Positions 22,145-34,674 are shown, counted from the stretch's first letter. The stretch is DNA of 64,000 nucleotides from Polychytrium aggregatum (GCF_025602895.1 NW_026516293.1:124001-188000), one strand, 5' to 3'. The notes: generated by a model from the letters alone, not told the origin. Program-made: numbers and translations.

Positions 22145-23473
22145 GGTGCGGGATGCGAGAGAGGTGGGAAGAGGTGCGAGCGATGGGCGACGATGAGGAT
22201 GCCGATGAGGATGTCGATGAGGATGTCGAGGAAAATGGCCCGCCTGGAGACTTGCTCATATAGGGCCGTGGCCGGATGGACCTTCGACCTCTGCCGCCAC
22301 CACCGCCGCTCCAGCGGGGCCTGTCCTATGGTGCATCTGCGGTGCAAGGAGGCTCGGATGAGAGATGCAAGCCTCGGTGGTGGATGGTCTTTTTTTTTTT
22401 CTGACCCAGGACGCATCAGAGTGAAGGCGGTTGGTTCCAGCGCAAGACGCAAATCTGCACTGCTCAGCATCCAGGAGCGAGCGCCCCAGCACAGCATCAA
22501 TACAAGCCGACTCCATCGGTCCCAGCCGCAGCGACAAAGCAAGTCAAAGAGGAGGTGTGGCAGGTATATGGGTGGATGCTGTGGCATTGTGGCGCTCCCA
22601 CCGAGCAGATCTGCAGCGAGTGTCCCCAGAGCCCTCCGGTACTTGCCACGGATGCAGTGCCGGCACGGACTTGCGACATGTTCGTCAGCAACACCGATCG
22701 TTAGTCATGGAGGCTCGGGGGTTGTCCCAGGCATGTCGGCCGATCCTGACGAGAACTCTGCCTGGGTCAATGTGCTCTGCCGGAGCAGAACAAGAGGACG
22801 GCTTCGGTCGTTGTCGGTCTGCCCTCCAGCAACCATCGCCCGAGAGGATCTGGAGACAAATTTTCGCTCTCTCTTGATGCAACGCGGCTGTGGAACTGTG
22901 GAGGTGGCAGACCGGTGCATCCAACGACACAAATGAGACGCATGGGCCAGGCGGCGGTTCTCCTGCGGCGCAAAGACGCTATTGCCAAGGGACATTGCGT
23001 CGAGGGACATTGCCCTTCTTGCCTGCGGTCGATCGCCGTGCTGCTGCGTGCAAGAGCCCAAGTCGACCTCCACCCAGATCCTCGCTCGGCTGGATATCCA
23101 ACAAGCACAGACTCGCTACATCGCCCAAGAGCAGAGGGGGGCAACGACATCGCCTCTCTTGCAGCGACCAGGGTGTCGCAAGGCCCATGTCCAGCCAGAG
23201 CAGCCCAGCCCCAGGCAAATTTGCCTGGTTTGTCTGTCATCACCACTGGCTCTGGCCCCCCCTGTCCATTCGTGCGGTTTGCGCGTCGTCTTGAGCCTCC
23301 ATGACGGGGGTCGACAGCACGATTGATGACGTGCCTGCGAGCCAGAGGCCGAGGCGGAACGCCCATGCTCTTGGCGATGGTGAGTCGAATCGATGCACCA
23401 CACCAGGTCCAGAAATGTGCTGGGAGAAGGAGGATGAAAGGCGGCCAGCAGACCACAAAAGCTGTCGTGTTTG
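22145..23473. other. Intergenic, no gene recognised
   Basis: About 1.3 kb lies between two minus-strand genes. A T11 run sits near 22390. The long ORFs have shadow-like, Arg/Pro-rich composition on both strands and no domain motifs. Confidence 0.5.
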
Positions 23474-26025
23474 TTATGGCAGCGGCTCTTCGCTGTCGCT
23501 CAGGCGAGACAAATGAAGATAGGCATCGGTGCCGTAGCCCTCCATGCTGATGAGCTTGAGATCGCCTCCGAAATATCGAGCATAGAGGCGCGAGAGCGGC
23601 AGGCCGTATCCGAATCTGGAGAGGAGCAAAGGTTGAAGGCGGCACTTAGCGCACATGCGACGGAGGGAAGGTGATCGCCGTGGACACGAGCCAGCTTCTT
23701 GGCAATGACAGTCATCGACGTCGTCATCAGCACGGGCATGGCCGTCATCGTCATAGCGCTCGCCCACCACTGGCCTCAGGCCGATCCGGCAATGGCCATC
23801 CGGCAGGCTCAAACGCAGACAAGCCCCCATCCCACAAGCACGCACTTCCTCCTCGCCTCGGTCGACGTACCCGGCCATGGGTGCTTTGAAGTCGCTCTTG
23901 TCATAGTTCTCTTGGAGCATCGGGCTCTCGGCCGTCGTATACATGTACGACCAAATCAGCGGCATGCCGCTTCGGGGGATGCCGCCGCCTTCGTCGCTGA
24001 TCTTGATGGTGATGTCTTCCTTGCCCTCGGCCACGACCACGCGGATCTCGGGATAGGCCTCACAGTCGGCGCCGTAGCGCTCGACAACGGCTCGGAGCGA
24101 GTTTTTGAGAAGCTCAAAGAGCATGTGGTGCAGGTGCGAAGGTACGTACATGAACTCAATCTCTTGTTTGCCATACAGCTTGATGTCCGGCGCCTTCCAG
24201 AGGCCATAGTAGTCCTGGCAGATGAACCGCGCGTCGTCGATGGCGTCGAGAGCGACGTTGCGGAGGCTGGTCTTTGGGCAAATGATGCCGACAAAGCCTG
24301 GCTGCTGGGCTTCTGGCTTGGAGATGGCGACATGCTGTCCGATCAGCATGCGGATTCCAATGCGGGAGAGATAGAAGCGATCCAGGAACGACTGCACGGG
24401 TGGTGGTAGAGGGAGGCTATGCCCGTCTCGGGGATCGCGCAGATACGGGGCGTTGGTCTTGCGCCAGTGTTCCTTGAGCTCGACGATACCCTGGGCTGCA
24501 GAGATGAATGCGAGTGTGGGAATGTCGTCAAGAAAGCTGGCAAGACAACACCCGGACGGCTCGAGCGCAACAGGCCGATGTACCGGATGGGGGAAGGCAG
24601 AAATGGCGATACCGTCCCAATGCAATACCACGGTATCGAGACGGAAGGAGCCATGGAGCAGCACAGGCACTGCAACGACACGAGCATGGCAACAGTATAT
24701 TCCTGGCAGCGCTCGGGCGATAGCGTGACGCAGCCCTCACCTATAGTGGAGACGACGGGATCGTGTCTCCGCTTGACCTTTTCGATGCACTTGACAAACA
24801 TTTGGTTGTACTTTGCAAGTTTCTCGGTGTGGGCTACGTCTTCGACTGCCTTGAAGTATCTGGCTCGGGGCAAGGGGCCGGATCGGGGAGGAGACAGGCA
24901 GAAGCACAGCCAGCGGCAGGGGTTGTGAGAAGGGTATAGTCGACAGCCGGTATAACGCATGGCCGTGTGCATGCCGGGATGGCTGCGGCCGAGCAGCATT
25001 TGCCCGATGGCGCCTGAAATGTAGTGCCTACCGGATGGCTAATGAGCATTTGTGAGGAGGGACGAGAATATCGATATGGCAAGGGTGGAGGCCATGGGCC
25101 ATTGATGTTGGAGATGTGGGCAATCAGAGCCAACAGCATCATGCGGCCAGCTCGGGGCCGGCATTGGGGGAAACGATGACATTGGGTAAATGGCGCAGGA
25201 AGAGCAGTCACAGGCATGGCATATGAGACAGGGTGTGGGAACAAGGCGACAAGGGGGGCCGTGACCGGATCGGAGCATGATCGGAGGGTGGAAGTTCGGG
25301 ATATCGAGGGAGAACAGCAGGGTCAGCTGTGGTTGTCACTCGACGAGAGGAGCGAGGAGAGTCCTGGTCGCTGAGGAGAATGCATTCGGATGTGCTCTGG
25401 GGAAGGGATCGCTCACATGTATGGGCTGCTTTGAGAGCGCTGTCGGCTGGCGGCACGAGGGTGCCTCGATCAAACCACGAGCTGGTCTCGAGTCCAAATT
25501 CGCTTGGGCTTGGGAACTCGATGAGGTCCTGGAAGGACTGAGTGTACATGTTCTTGACCTTGATGACGGACTGCATCTCGGACAGATTGTGGGGGAGCGA
25601 CTCCAGCTCGACGACCCGGTGAGCCAGACGCACGGGGAGCTCGGCATGGATGAACTGGGTGCCCCGGGCGAGGGTCGACTGGGTGGGCTTGCTGCCTGAA
25701 GTTTTGGAGGGGAAACATGGAGAGCATGAAACGGAGACAGAGGGTAAGAGGATGGGAGCCGGCATGGTGCAAGCGGATCATCCAGGGTGCAGAGTGGGTG
25801 GGCAACCAGTGAATGCTCTCGGACTTGTCAAGAGCGAACAGGATGACTCGAAACCGCATCGAGGCGATTGTCCCATCGACGACCCATCTTGGCGTGTGGG
25901 TCTCTTGGAATACAACGCTGGTGCTCACCAAAGTTGACCATCTGCTTGAGCGACACCGGCGTTTGAGGAAACTTTGCAAAGTGCCGGATCTTCTCAAGCA
26001 CCTCGGGCGGGCATTTGTAGCTCAT
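23474..26025 (-). CDS. Mitochondrial dehydrogenase kinase (PDK/BCKDK family)
   Basis: Five exons: 26025-25929, 25695-25479, 24859-24741, 24495-23871 and 23615-23474, 399 residues. These kinases phosphorylate and switch off the pyruvate or branched-chain 2-oxoacid dehydrogenase E1 in the matrix. The helical N-terminal domain contains QTPVSLKQMVNFG, FIHAELPVRLAHRV and RRHDPVVSTIAQGIVELKE (split by an intron). The GHKL ATPase domain has the N box ELLKNSLRAVVE, the G1 box SDEGGGI, GFGYGLPLSRLYARYFGG (joined across the last intron) and SMEGYGTDAYLHL near the C-terminus. No long presequence precedes the first conserved block (MSYKCPPEVLEKIRHFA), as in many family members. Intron 2 is 619 bases. Distinguishing PDK from BCKDK needs a phylogeny. 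Confidence 0.93.
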
Positions 26026-26906
26026 GGTGGTTGCAGACGGTCCTGGCGGTGATGACTGGCGGAGGAAGACGGAGCGAATGCGCGTGACCGCCCACTTGAA
26101 TGGAAATGCGATGCGATTCGATTCGACGCAGTACGATGCGCTGGGATATGGAAAATATGAGGGATGATGTTCAGGGCGTTGGGGGCCGATAGGTGACCAG
26201 AGACAACAGGGACAAAGAGCGACGATGGAGGAGGAAGAGCAGGGAGGGAGAATGCATCTATAAGTAGTCGGAATGGAGGCGCGGAATAGGGCATACGGCC
26301 GGGTCTGATCGCCGGGATGATGGCGGATGACGGCTGGCAGGTCGCTCACGAGATTCGCATCGGGAGAGCGAACCCAGCGGCATGACGGGAACGCCCCCGG
26401 AATGCAGCCGAACCTACAAGTTGCTTGCAGGATGATTACGAGCGATGGACACGCTTCTTGCGGGGTGATTACGAGCTGATTGATATCAACGACAAGTCGC
26501 CCACCAATGTCCTCGGGATGTCTCCGAATGTCCACCAGCAGTCGGCTGGCCAGGGCGAAGGCGCATCGGGCGGGTCTTGTTCGGGTCGGCGGGCTCATGG
26601 CGGCTGCGCACGTGGTGCACGTGGCAACACATGTGACGGCTGGATCCGGGATTGGCGCTGGCTGGATCCACGATTTGCGCTGGCTGGATCCACGATTTGC
26701 GCTGGCTGGATCCACGATTCATATGTCCGCTTGGAGTTATAGTGCCCTCGTTTTTGTTTTTGCAAGCGGCACAACCACCGTCACAACCTCAACCTCCATC
26801 ACCGCACCCGCATCCACATTCACATCCACAGCCGCAGCCGCATCCGGCCGTCACCGATCCGTCCTCTCGTCAAGTCCACTCCAGCCGCAACTGCACACCC
26901 CCCACG
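26026..26906. other. Divergent promoter between the kinase and IMP3
   Basis: This 881-base stretch contains three head-to-tail copies of a 22-base unit ending at about 26718, less than 200 bases upstream of the IMP3 start. No coding region is supported. Confidence 0.55.
26652..26722. repeat. 22-bp tandem repeat in a divergent promoter
   Basis: Three near-perfect copies of GATTTGCGCTGGCTGGATCC plus AC; the first copy begins GATTGGCG. The even spacing and low divergence suggest recent expansion. Confidence 0.9.
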
Positions 26907-28166
26907 ATGGTCCGAAAGCTCAAATTCCACGAGCAAAAGCTGCTCAAGAAGGTCGACTTTCTGCAGTGGAAGTCCGATCAGTCGCTGCATGAAACCAAGG
27001 TGATGCGCAAATATCACATCCAGAAGCGAGAAGATTATATCAAGTAAGACACTGTCCATATAGATGGAGAGATGGTGGTGGTGGTGGGAGGGAGCAGAAT
27101 CCCGCGCCTGGGCTTCACAGCGTCGGCATGCGCTTGTGGATCGCTTCCTCTTGTGCGCATGACAAGACGACAGGACGACAGGACGACGACGACAGGATGA
27201 CAGGGCGACGGCACGAACCCATCCGATAGATTGAGCGTGGAAGGACCGGAATCGCTCGATGCATCGTGTGTCGTTGATGCTGCATACCGGCATCTCGGCG
27301 GCCACTTTGCAGGAGCAGTTGCTGGATCCGTCGAACGGCAGCCCGTCGAATGGCAACTCCATCCACAGAAGGCACAAATCCCCCCCCCGAGATATGGAGG
27401 GGATTTTACGAATGCTCTCCAATCCTCTCCCTGACATCACCCCCTCTCAAACTCGGTCGCAGATACAACAAAATCTGTGGACAGATCCGCAAACTGGCCA
27501 CCAAGCTGTCCCTTCTGGACCCACACGATCCCTTCCGCGCAACCAAAACCAAGGCCCTTCTGGACAAGATGTATGCGATGGGGCTGCTGACGGCCAACAA
27601 AAACCTCTCGAGCTGCGACAAAATCACCGTGTCGTCATTCTGCAGGTACGATACGGGTGCATCCTGAGAGGCGGGGCCAGTCGTATCCAAGACAGAAGAT
27701 CTCCAGGGTGATCAGGCTCCGGGCTGCAGGCTGCAAATCTCTGCTAATGCGGGATCTCCCTTCGCGCAACTCTTGGCTCAGACGCCGGCTACCGATCGTC
27801 ATGGTGCGCCTCAAGATGGCCGAGACCGTCAAGGAAGCCGTTACGTTTGTCGAGCAGGGTCATATCCGTGTTGGCCCGGAGACTGTTACCGATCCAGCCT
27901 ACCTCGTGACTCGCAACATGGAAGACTTTGTGACCTGGGTCGACACCTCCAAGATCAAGAGGAAGATTCTCAAATACAACGATAAGGTGAGTCCGGAGCT
28001 GTGGGTGGAATAGCTCGCGGCGCGGCAGTGCTAGGCGCTGCGAAAGATCGCTGCAATCCAGGCATGTGCGGAGCGATCAACACACAAACTGACATGTTCT
28101 CTGCGACGGCTGCCTTGCCATCGACACCTGCCCCACACACAGCTCGACGACTTTGATTTGCTGTAG
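26907..28166 (+). CDS. IMP3: U3 snoRNP protein IMP3
   Basis: Four exons: 26907-27043, 27463-27645, 27782-27986 and 28143-28166 (8 codons with stop), 182 residues, the usual length of the family. IMP3 binds U3 snoRNA in the small-subunit processome and is related to ribosomal protein uS4. It begins [19 protein letters not shown] and contains [16 protein letters not shown] across the first junction. The S4 RNA-binding region has [19 protein letters not shown] and [18 protein letters not shown]. It ends LDDFDLL. All junctions keep phase. The first intron contains a GACGACAG-type short repeat near 27165-27200. Confidence 0.96.
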
Positions 28167-28449
28167 CCGCACCCAGTGCCAATATACTCATGCATTGCAC
28201 CGACTTGATCGTGTCTGTCTGTTTGCTACTTCTTGCCACACGGGCGATCGATATTGCTCGCTTCCATCGTTCATGGCAATCGTTCATTGGCATCTCTGGC
28301 CTGTGCGACAGACAGACGCGCCAGAACCGTGTGCACAAGGTCGTGTCCCAGCCGAGCCAAAATCGGCTCGCCAGCGCTCTCTTCTTCTCCTGGCTCGCAT
28401 CTCTTCCGCCCTCATCCCGCACATCCCGGGCCTCATCGCAGGACATTCT

Positions 28450-29377
28450 ATGCAGATACCTCGCAAAGCCATGCATCCAAACCGCCGTGCTGCTCCGTCA
28501 TCTGGGGCTCGAGCCGCAGCCAGGAAAGCCGTCGCAGCTCGCCTCTCGCCCGCTCTCGTCCTGGTTGTTGTGTTGGCTCTGGCCCTGGGTGTGGACGCTC
28601 AATGGCGAGCGGGACAGGCCACACATTACGGTAAGCTGGTGGACAGCAAGTGCGACTCGCTCGACTCTGTGCTTGACAAGGGCGCTCACTGCTCACGGCT
28701 CTCTGCTCTCTGCTCTCTGGTCTCTGATGGCTGTTCTCTGATTCCTGGTCGCTGCTGCAACAGGTCCCTTCCCCGACTATTTGCCGCTCTCGGAAGCCGG
28801 TTACCAGGCCAACGACGTCGGCGTGGGCTGCTCCAACGGCCAGCCCGGCGGCGACCCACACTGGAATGCCATCCTGAGCAAGGGCGTCTATCCGCCCCTG
28901 AACAACTCCATCAACATTGGCACCGTCTGGCCAAAGACTGCCACGGTCGCCGTCTCAGAAGCAATGTACGGCTTTGCCAACAAAGACAAGGTGTGCTGGT
29001 CGACTCTGACGATCCGAAACGCCGCCAACCACAGCCAGACGGTCCAGGCGATCGTGGTTGATTTTTGCCCGGCCAATGGATGTCTCTGGCCCGCGGACCA
29101 GCTCGCCAACAACGTCGATCTGTACGGCGAGGCCACCTGGAACGCTCTCGGAGGCGGGCTGCTGGACGGAACGGTCAACATCGAAATCATCTGGCCGGCG
29201 AACCTGAACCCCAACGCCCAGCCCATGAGCGGCTGGGCCATCTTTGGCATCGTTGCGGGAGTGCTTGTTGCCCTGGGCATTGTCGGGTTTGTGGTGTACC
29301 GGCTGCGATGGCGCCACCGACGACACCGGCCCTCGCATGTCATTCTGCCGCTCAAGGTCACTGCACCGGGCAAGTAG
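28450..29377 (+). CDS. Expansin/barwin-like (double-psi beta-barrel) protein with C-terminal membrane anchor
   Basis: Two exons, 28450-28630 and 28764-29377, 264 residues. A basic N-terminus and hydrophobic stretch (LVLVVVLALALGVDA) form a signal peptide or anchor. Next is the start of the RlpA-like fold, WRAGQATHYG, joined across the intron to PFPDYLPL. Further motifs are VGVGCSNGQPGG, KDKVCWSTLTIRN, the expansin-like VDFCPANGC and NVDLYGEATWNALGG, ending NIEIIWP. A single membrane helix (GWAIFGIVAGVLVALGIVGF) with an Arg-rich cytoplasmic tail follows. Expansin-like proteins loosen polysaccharide networks without hydrolysis; a tethered form would act at the cell's own surface. A second ATG at 28471 is an alternative start. 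Confidence 0.82.
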
Positions 29378-31212
29378 GAGATTGAGGCGCTGCGGGGGGG
29401 CCATCGACTCTGGGGATCGGCCTTTGCTCATACGATGCTGTAACACGAATCGCTCTCGCTTGAACTGGATGTGGGGGGCAAGTCGTCGGCACCGTGAGCG
29501 TTTCACTCGCCAGGGCAAACGGCCGTGTCCATGTCCATGTCCATGTTGGACTGGCATCTGCTGTCACTTCGAGATCAACCAGCATGGGCGGCGAACGGGA
29601 TCGGATCGGATCGGATGGGACCAGGACGGATGGATCGGGGCGGCGCCGGCGCACGCGCTGGCTGGATGGCTCCGAAAACGGAAAGCGACGCGCCTGGACG
29701 CGCCGACAGACCCAGCTGTCCCGCCCATTGTGGCTCCTGTGTGCCAGTCTTGTGCTACAGAGGATACGTGGGACAGCATTTGGCATCGCACAGGGACAGC
29801 GTGTGCGAGACACGCGCATGTAGCACGGGCATCAAGGTGGACGCGACACAGACGCGCATGGCTGCGTGCCTGGTTGTCAGTGTGCCTTGCCTGGCTGTCA
29901 GTGTGCCTTGCCTGCTTGTCTTGCTTGTTTGTCTTGCGCTGCAGCCTCTCCCCTCGCTGTTGTCGTCGTTCGTCTTTTTTCTTCCGCCTGCCGTGTCGCC
30001 AGCTCGAGGGGTCGCTTTCTTGGGTTGTTTGCCGATTCTGCACATCCTCCCTGGCCCTTCTCCTCTCCCTGGGGTCTCTCTGTCCTCGGTTCTTCCTCAT
30101 AGCTATCTGAAGAGAGGTGAGTGTCTGCGGCGATGCGGGAGAGCTGCTGGTCTGCCATCGGGGGTGGGAACTCCAACAGCCACCACGAAGCCATCGCCCC
30201 TCTGCAGCAGCGACGTCCATCAAACGACGTCCATCAAACGAGCGACATCCATCGGGGACACACCCGCAAGCCGCACCCACCAGATGGCATCCGTCTGGGG
30301 CCGGCCTGTCCACTCGAGTCTTTGGAGTTGTTGTGTTCGATCCATCGATGCTCTTCGCCAGGCTCGCTCGCTAACCACAAACGCCCCCATATCTCCTCGC
30401 ACCGCAACGAACCCCCTCTCCTGTCTCGTATCGCAACGAACCCCCTCGGCCTCACCCCCGGCTCGCTGGGACCAGGTTCTCGTTGGACCACGGGTCGTTT
30501 TTTCCTTCTTTCGTTTCCTTCCCTTGGCTACCCTTGGCCTCCGTTTCGTTCTCGCATCAAGCACCGTTTGCTGCACCCCCTGTTTCCGCCGGTGCTTTAT
30601 CCGCCTTTCCTTGCTCGGACCTGAACCCTCCCTGTCTCTGTCGCCGGGCTCTCCGCCACGATAACAACGTTCGCTGAGTAAGTTGACGACCGCATGGAGG
30701 TGGCTGTATGAGCAGCGGCGGCAGCAGCAGTGGCGGCGGCGGCGGCCTGGTGGTGCCTGAAGAGCCCGCAATCGTGGCTGTCTGTGGACTGCGGTCCCTC
30801 ATCGCTCGCTGCTGCTTATTCGTTTCGTTGTATGCTTGCCACTCATCCGCTCGACTCTGTGTTCCATCGACTCGACTCGCCTCGGTGTCTGCTCGATGTG
30901 CTTTCCCTCGGCAACTTGACACCAATCCTCTGCAAATCAGGCAATATGTCAAAGGTACAGAGCAGAACGGCTTCCTCGCGCGACCGATTGGTGGCCTGCG
31001 CTGCCACCCAGAGCAGCCTGCATCGTGGTGTTATGTCGCTGCCGGTGAACTCTGTCGCCAACTGCTGTATATATACTCACCCGGGCATTCTTTATCCATT
31101 CACTCACTCACCCGGGCATTCTTTATCCATTCACTCACTCACCCGGGCATCTTTCATCCATCCATCCATTCTTTATCCATTCACTCACTCTGGCGACCCG
31201 GATCAACCCTCG
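29378..31212. other. Long intergenic or 5' untranslated region before the F-box gene
   Basis: About 1.8 kb. It contains imperfect direct repeats, including TGTGCCTTGCCTGGCTGTCAG near 29880-29920, ACGACGTCCATCAA near 30205-30240, and a repeat of CACTCACCCGGGCATTCTTT at about 31075-31190. Pyrimidine-rich tracts are frequent. ORFs read through it but show biased composition only. Confidence 0.5.
31074..31195. repeat. About 30-bp tandem repeat just upstream of the F-box start
   Basis: Three to four copies of a unit reading CTCACCCGGGCATTCTTTAT plus CCATTCACT lie immediately 5' of the chosen ATG at 31213. They are probably in the transcript leader. Confidence 0.85.
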
Positions 31213-34200
31213 ATGGCATCGACTCGATCCAACCATCAACCCGCCACCCCCCATCAAACTATCGCACATCAATCGCACCCAATCCTTCCCGCCTCGCAGC
31301 TCCAGGTCGCCCTTCCTCCCAAGTTCTTCTCGACCATCATCGAGTTCCTTGAGGAGCATCAGGACCAGGTCTCTCTGCTCCTGGTCTGCAAGGAGTGGTC
31401 GCTGCAGGTCGCCATGTCCATGTACCGTGCCCCGCCCCTGCAGAGCTCGGACTCGTTCGAGCGGCTCATGGGTCTGCTCAACACACCTCTTCCCTACTAC
31501 AACTATCCGTCCTTCATCTTTGAGCTCAGCATCTCCGGCATCGCCGCCGACAACTTGTACATGGGCGATCTCGACGCTGCCCTCAAGCTCTGCACCAGCC
31601 TGCAGGTCTTCCGGCTCGAGAACTGCTTCCACATCTCCAACATGCTCGTCCGCTCGCTCTCGCACTACTGCCAGAACCTGCGCCGCGTCGATCTCCCCGG
31701 CTGCCCCATCACCGACTCGTTCATTCCCACGCTCACCAAGAACTGCAAGAGTCTCGAGTCGCTCGACCTCAGCTTCACGAACCTGACCGTCGCCTCGCTG
31801 CACAACATTGTCGTCAGCTGCGAGTCGCTCTTGCGCCTGGATCTCTCCGAGTGCCAGAACGCCGACGAGGTCACCGGCCTGGATCTGTCCTCGCACAAGT
31901 GGACCCGCCCCCTCAAGCATCTCAACCTGCGCAACACCCCCGTGGTCGACGACCTGTTGCGCTTTGCTGCCGCGCACTGTCCCAGCCTCGAGACCCTCAT
32001 TGTCGAGTCCTGCACGCTCATCACCGACGACTCGATCGTCAAGATCTCCAACTGCTGCCCCAAGCTGCGACTCCTCGACTGCTCCTTCTGTGACAGCATC
32101 ACCGATCTCTCGCTGCAGGCCATCGCCGTCCGAAGCGGTGTCAACCACGGCGGCAGCCTCGAGCATCTGTACATGTCGGCCTGCGACCTGATCACCCCCT
32201 CGGCCGTGGTGCTCGTTGCCCAAAAGTGCACCAAGCTCTCGCTCCTGGTCTTGGACGGCTGCGAGCTCATCCTCGGCACCTACATCCAGTCGTACGCCAC
32301 CTACCAGGACGACCTCGAGTGCACCCTTGAGGATGATGCCATCCGCCGCCTTGCCAGCCACAACTCGAGTGTGCAGCTCATCACTCCCCCGGCCACCCCG
32401 GACCGCCATGGCGACGCCCACTCCCGCAACCATCACATCCCCTTCAAGGTCGGTGTCTCGTACTCGGGCGCATACCTCACCGAGGCCGAGGACCTCGAGG
32501 AGCAGCGCCGGCGCTTCGAAAAGACCTTTGTCTCGGAGCAGGGCCGCATGTCCCAGGAGCCCGACAACTACTCCGAGTACTCGACCGCCTCGCTCTCCCG
32601 CCGCACCTCGCTGCGTCGCTCCAATTCCAAGACTTCGGTCAAGGACGAAGCCGAGCGCGCCGAGCGCCAGGAGCGCATCCGCGAGCGCCGTCGCTCTCGT
32701 GGTGCCAGCATGAGCTTCGACCGCCCCCCGATTATTGTCGACGGCAACACCGGAGTCGATACCGCCGCCGCTGCCGCTGCTGCCGGCTTTGGTGCGGGCA
32801 TCTCGCGCACGTCGAGCCCGTCGCAGTTGAGCACCGTCAGCGCCGCCTCGACCATCACCCCTGCCGCCCCGGTCATTGCCCCTGTTGCTGTCAAGCCCGC
32901 CGACCCCTGGGTCCAGACCCCGCCCGTTATCCAGCCCGCCATCCTGTCGACGCCCATGGTCCCTCCCATGGCCACGGCGGCCTCCTCGACCCCGGCCGCT
33001 GCTCCGGCGACCCCCAGCACCCCGGTCGCTGCCTCTGCCCCATCGGGCTCGAGCACCACCGCCATTCCCCTGGCCTCGGGCAAGCGTCGCTCGCAGATCG
33101 GCGCCATCGCGACCTCCAAGTGGAACGGCAGCCCCATCAACACCACCAGCGCTGGTCTGCCTCCGGCCTCGCCCGCCCCCGTATCCGCGGCTCCTCTGTC
33201 GGCTGCTCCTGTCGAAGGCGGCATTCTGCTGGCCTCTGGCCGGGCCGCTCGCCAGTCCGTCGGCTCCATCTCCCAGGTCCTCAGCAGCGCCACGACCGAG
33301 CCCAACACCCCCTCGACCATCAGCTCGCCTGCCGCTCCTGCCACCAAGGGCGCCAGCGGTGAGGAACAGCCTCTGCTCATTGCTTCGGGCCGTCGCCGCC
33401 AGAGCCGCAACTTTTCGATCACGCCCGAGAGTCAGGGCAGTATCCTCCCCTCCAATGCCGCTGCCGCCGCCGTTGCTGCCCAGCCCGAGCACCAGCAGTC
33501 GGCCGCTCCCGCCGCCGAAAAGGGCCCCTGGCCCTCCGCCATCCCTGCGGCGGCCCCGCCTGCCCCCTGGGGCACCAACCCCACGGCCTGGACCAACCCC
33601 TCGCAGCTCACTTCGCAGAGCTCGACCTGGTCCTACTCGGGCCCGACCCAGCCCAGCCAAACCTTTGTCGATCCCTGGTCCCGCCCGCCTGGATCCCAGG
33701 GCACCTCGACCGTCGTCGCCGACCCCTGGGCCCAGGCCAGCCCCCCTTCCACCAACATGGTCACCAGCTGGGGTACTCCCGTCACTCCACAGGTCCAGCA
33801 GTCGTCCTTTGTTCAGCAGCAGATCCAGTCAATCCAGCAAAAGCAGGCCCCTGCTGCCGGTCTCCGCATTGCTGCCGGCGCCGGCTGGGACAACACCCCG
33901 GCCAAGCTCGCCAACAACTGGAGCTCCTCCGCCCCCGTTGCCCCCGCTCCCGCCCCGACTGCTGCTGCCGCCGCCGCCGTTGCCGCTAATCCTTCCGCTC
34001 CCGCTATCGGCAAGCCCTTTGGCAGCACTGGCGCCGCCGCCCCGGGCGTCTACTTTGATCGCGGCAACCAAAAGTCCGCCGAACCTACCAAGGTCGCTGG
34101 CGACTTTACCTTCTCGAGCTCGAACCGTGGCAAGCTGCTGCTGAAGCTCAAGATCGAAACCAAGAGCGGCGAGCACCAGAACCTGTCGGTCCACGAGGTA

Positions 34201-34634
34201 TGTATCGTGTACATCGTGCACGCGCTGTGTCGATGGCTGTCTCCCCCCCCCCTCCGCGGGATGGGGTGAGGTGCTTTTCGCGGTTTCATCGGATCCTGGA
34301 CGCTGCCATCGGCGAGTCTCTCTCTCTCGCATCTGGTCTGTGGAGATTACTTCACTTTGTACCCGTAGAGCCATCACGACTAACACATGTGTCACTTTTC
34401 TTTTGCGATTTGCGATTTGCGGCTGCGCTTGCCAACACCCTGCTCCCTCATTCCTCCTCTCCTCCCCTCATCTTCTTTCCCCTCCCTCAGCACGATGATC
34501 CCTCCCAGCTCGCCAACGAGTTCTGCAAGCACTACGACATGGTCGCCTTCCAGGAGCCTCTCTTCCGTCTCATTATGTTGAGAAAGACCAACGCCATCAG
34601 ACAGCGCAGCCAAACCTACACAAAGCAGCGTTAA
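31213..34634 (+). CDS. F-box/LRR protein with long disordered region and conserved C-terminal module
   Basis: Two exons, 31213-34197 and 34491-34634, 1,042 residues. The F-box-like segment is LPPKFFSTIIEFLEEHQDQVSLLLVCKEW. About nine leucine-rich repeats of the cysteine-containing type follow (for example RVDLPGCPITDSFI, RLDLSECQNADEV, ETLIVESCTLITDDSI), as in Grr1/FBXL substrate receptors of SCF ubiquitin ligases. Residues of about 400-930 are Ala/Pro/Ser-rich and probably disordered. The C-terminus, joined across the intron, is GKLLLKLKIETKSGEHQNL, VHEHDDPSQLANEFCKHYDM and FRLIMLRKTNAIRQRS. This ubiquitin-like fold pattern recurs as a terminal module in other fungal scaffold proteins. The start is the first ATG after the upstream repeats. 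A poly(A) signal AATAAA lies at 34669. Confidence 0.85.
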
Positions 34635-34668
34635 GCCTTGATAGCCTAGAGGCGATGGTGAAGGTGTG

Positions 34669-34674
34669 AATAAA
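34669..34674 (+). terminator. Poly(A) signal of the F-box gene
   Basis: AATAAA lies 35 bases after the stop, followed by an A-rich stretch with a 14-A run at about 34732. Confidence 0.6.

Noticed and set aside
22767-23645. 292-codon minus-strand ORF
   Set aside because: No family pattern, mixed composition and no splice logic linking it to neighbours.
30730-31212. Upstream in-frame extension of the F-box ORF (start at 30730)
   Set aside because: It covers tandem repeats and lacks conserved residues; the ATG at 31213 directly precedes a plausible N-terminus.
31135-33660. 841-codon ORF on the minus strand
   Set aside because: It is a shadow of the F-box/LRR gene, Gly/Ala/Arg-rich with no domain; the plus strand has clear leucine-rich repeats.
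32876-34144. 422-codon Pro/Ser/Arg ORF in another plus frame
   Set aside because: Frame shadow of the same GC-rich gene.
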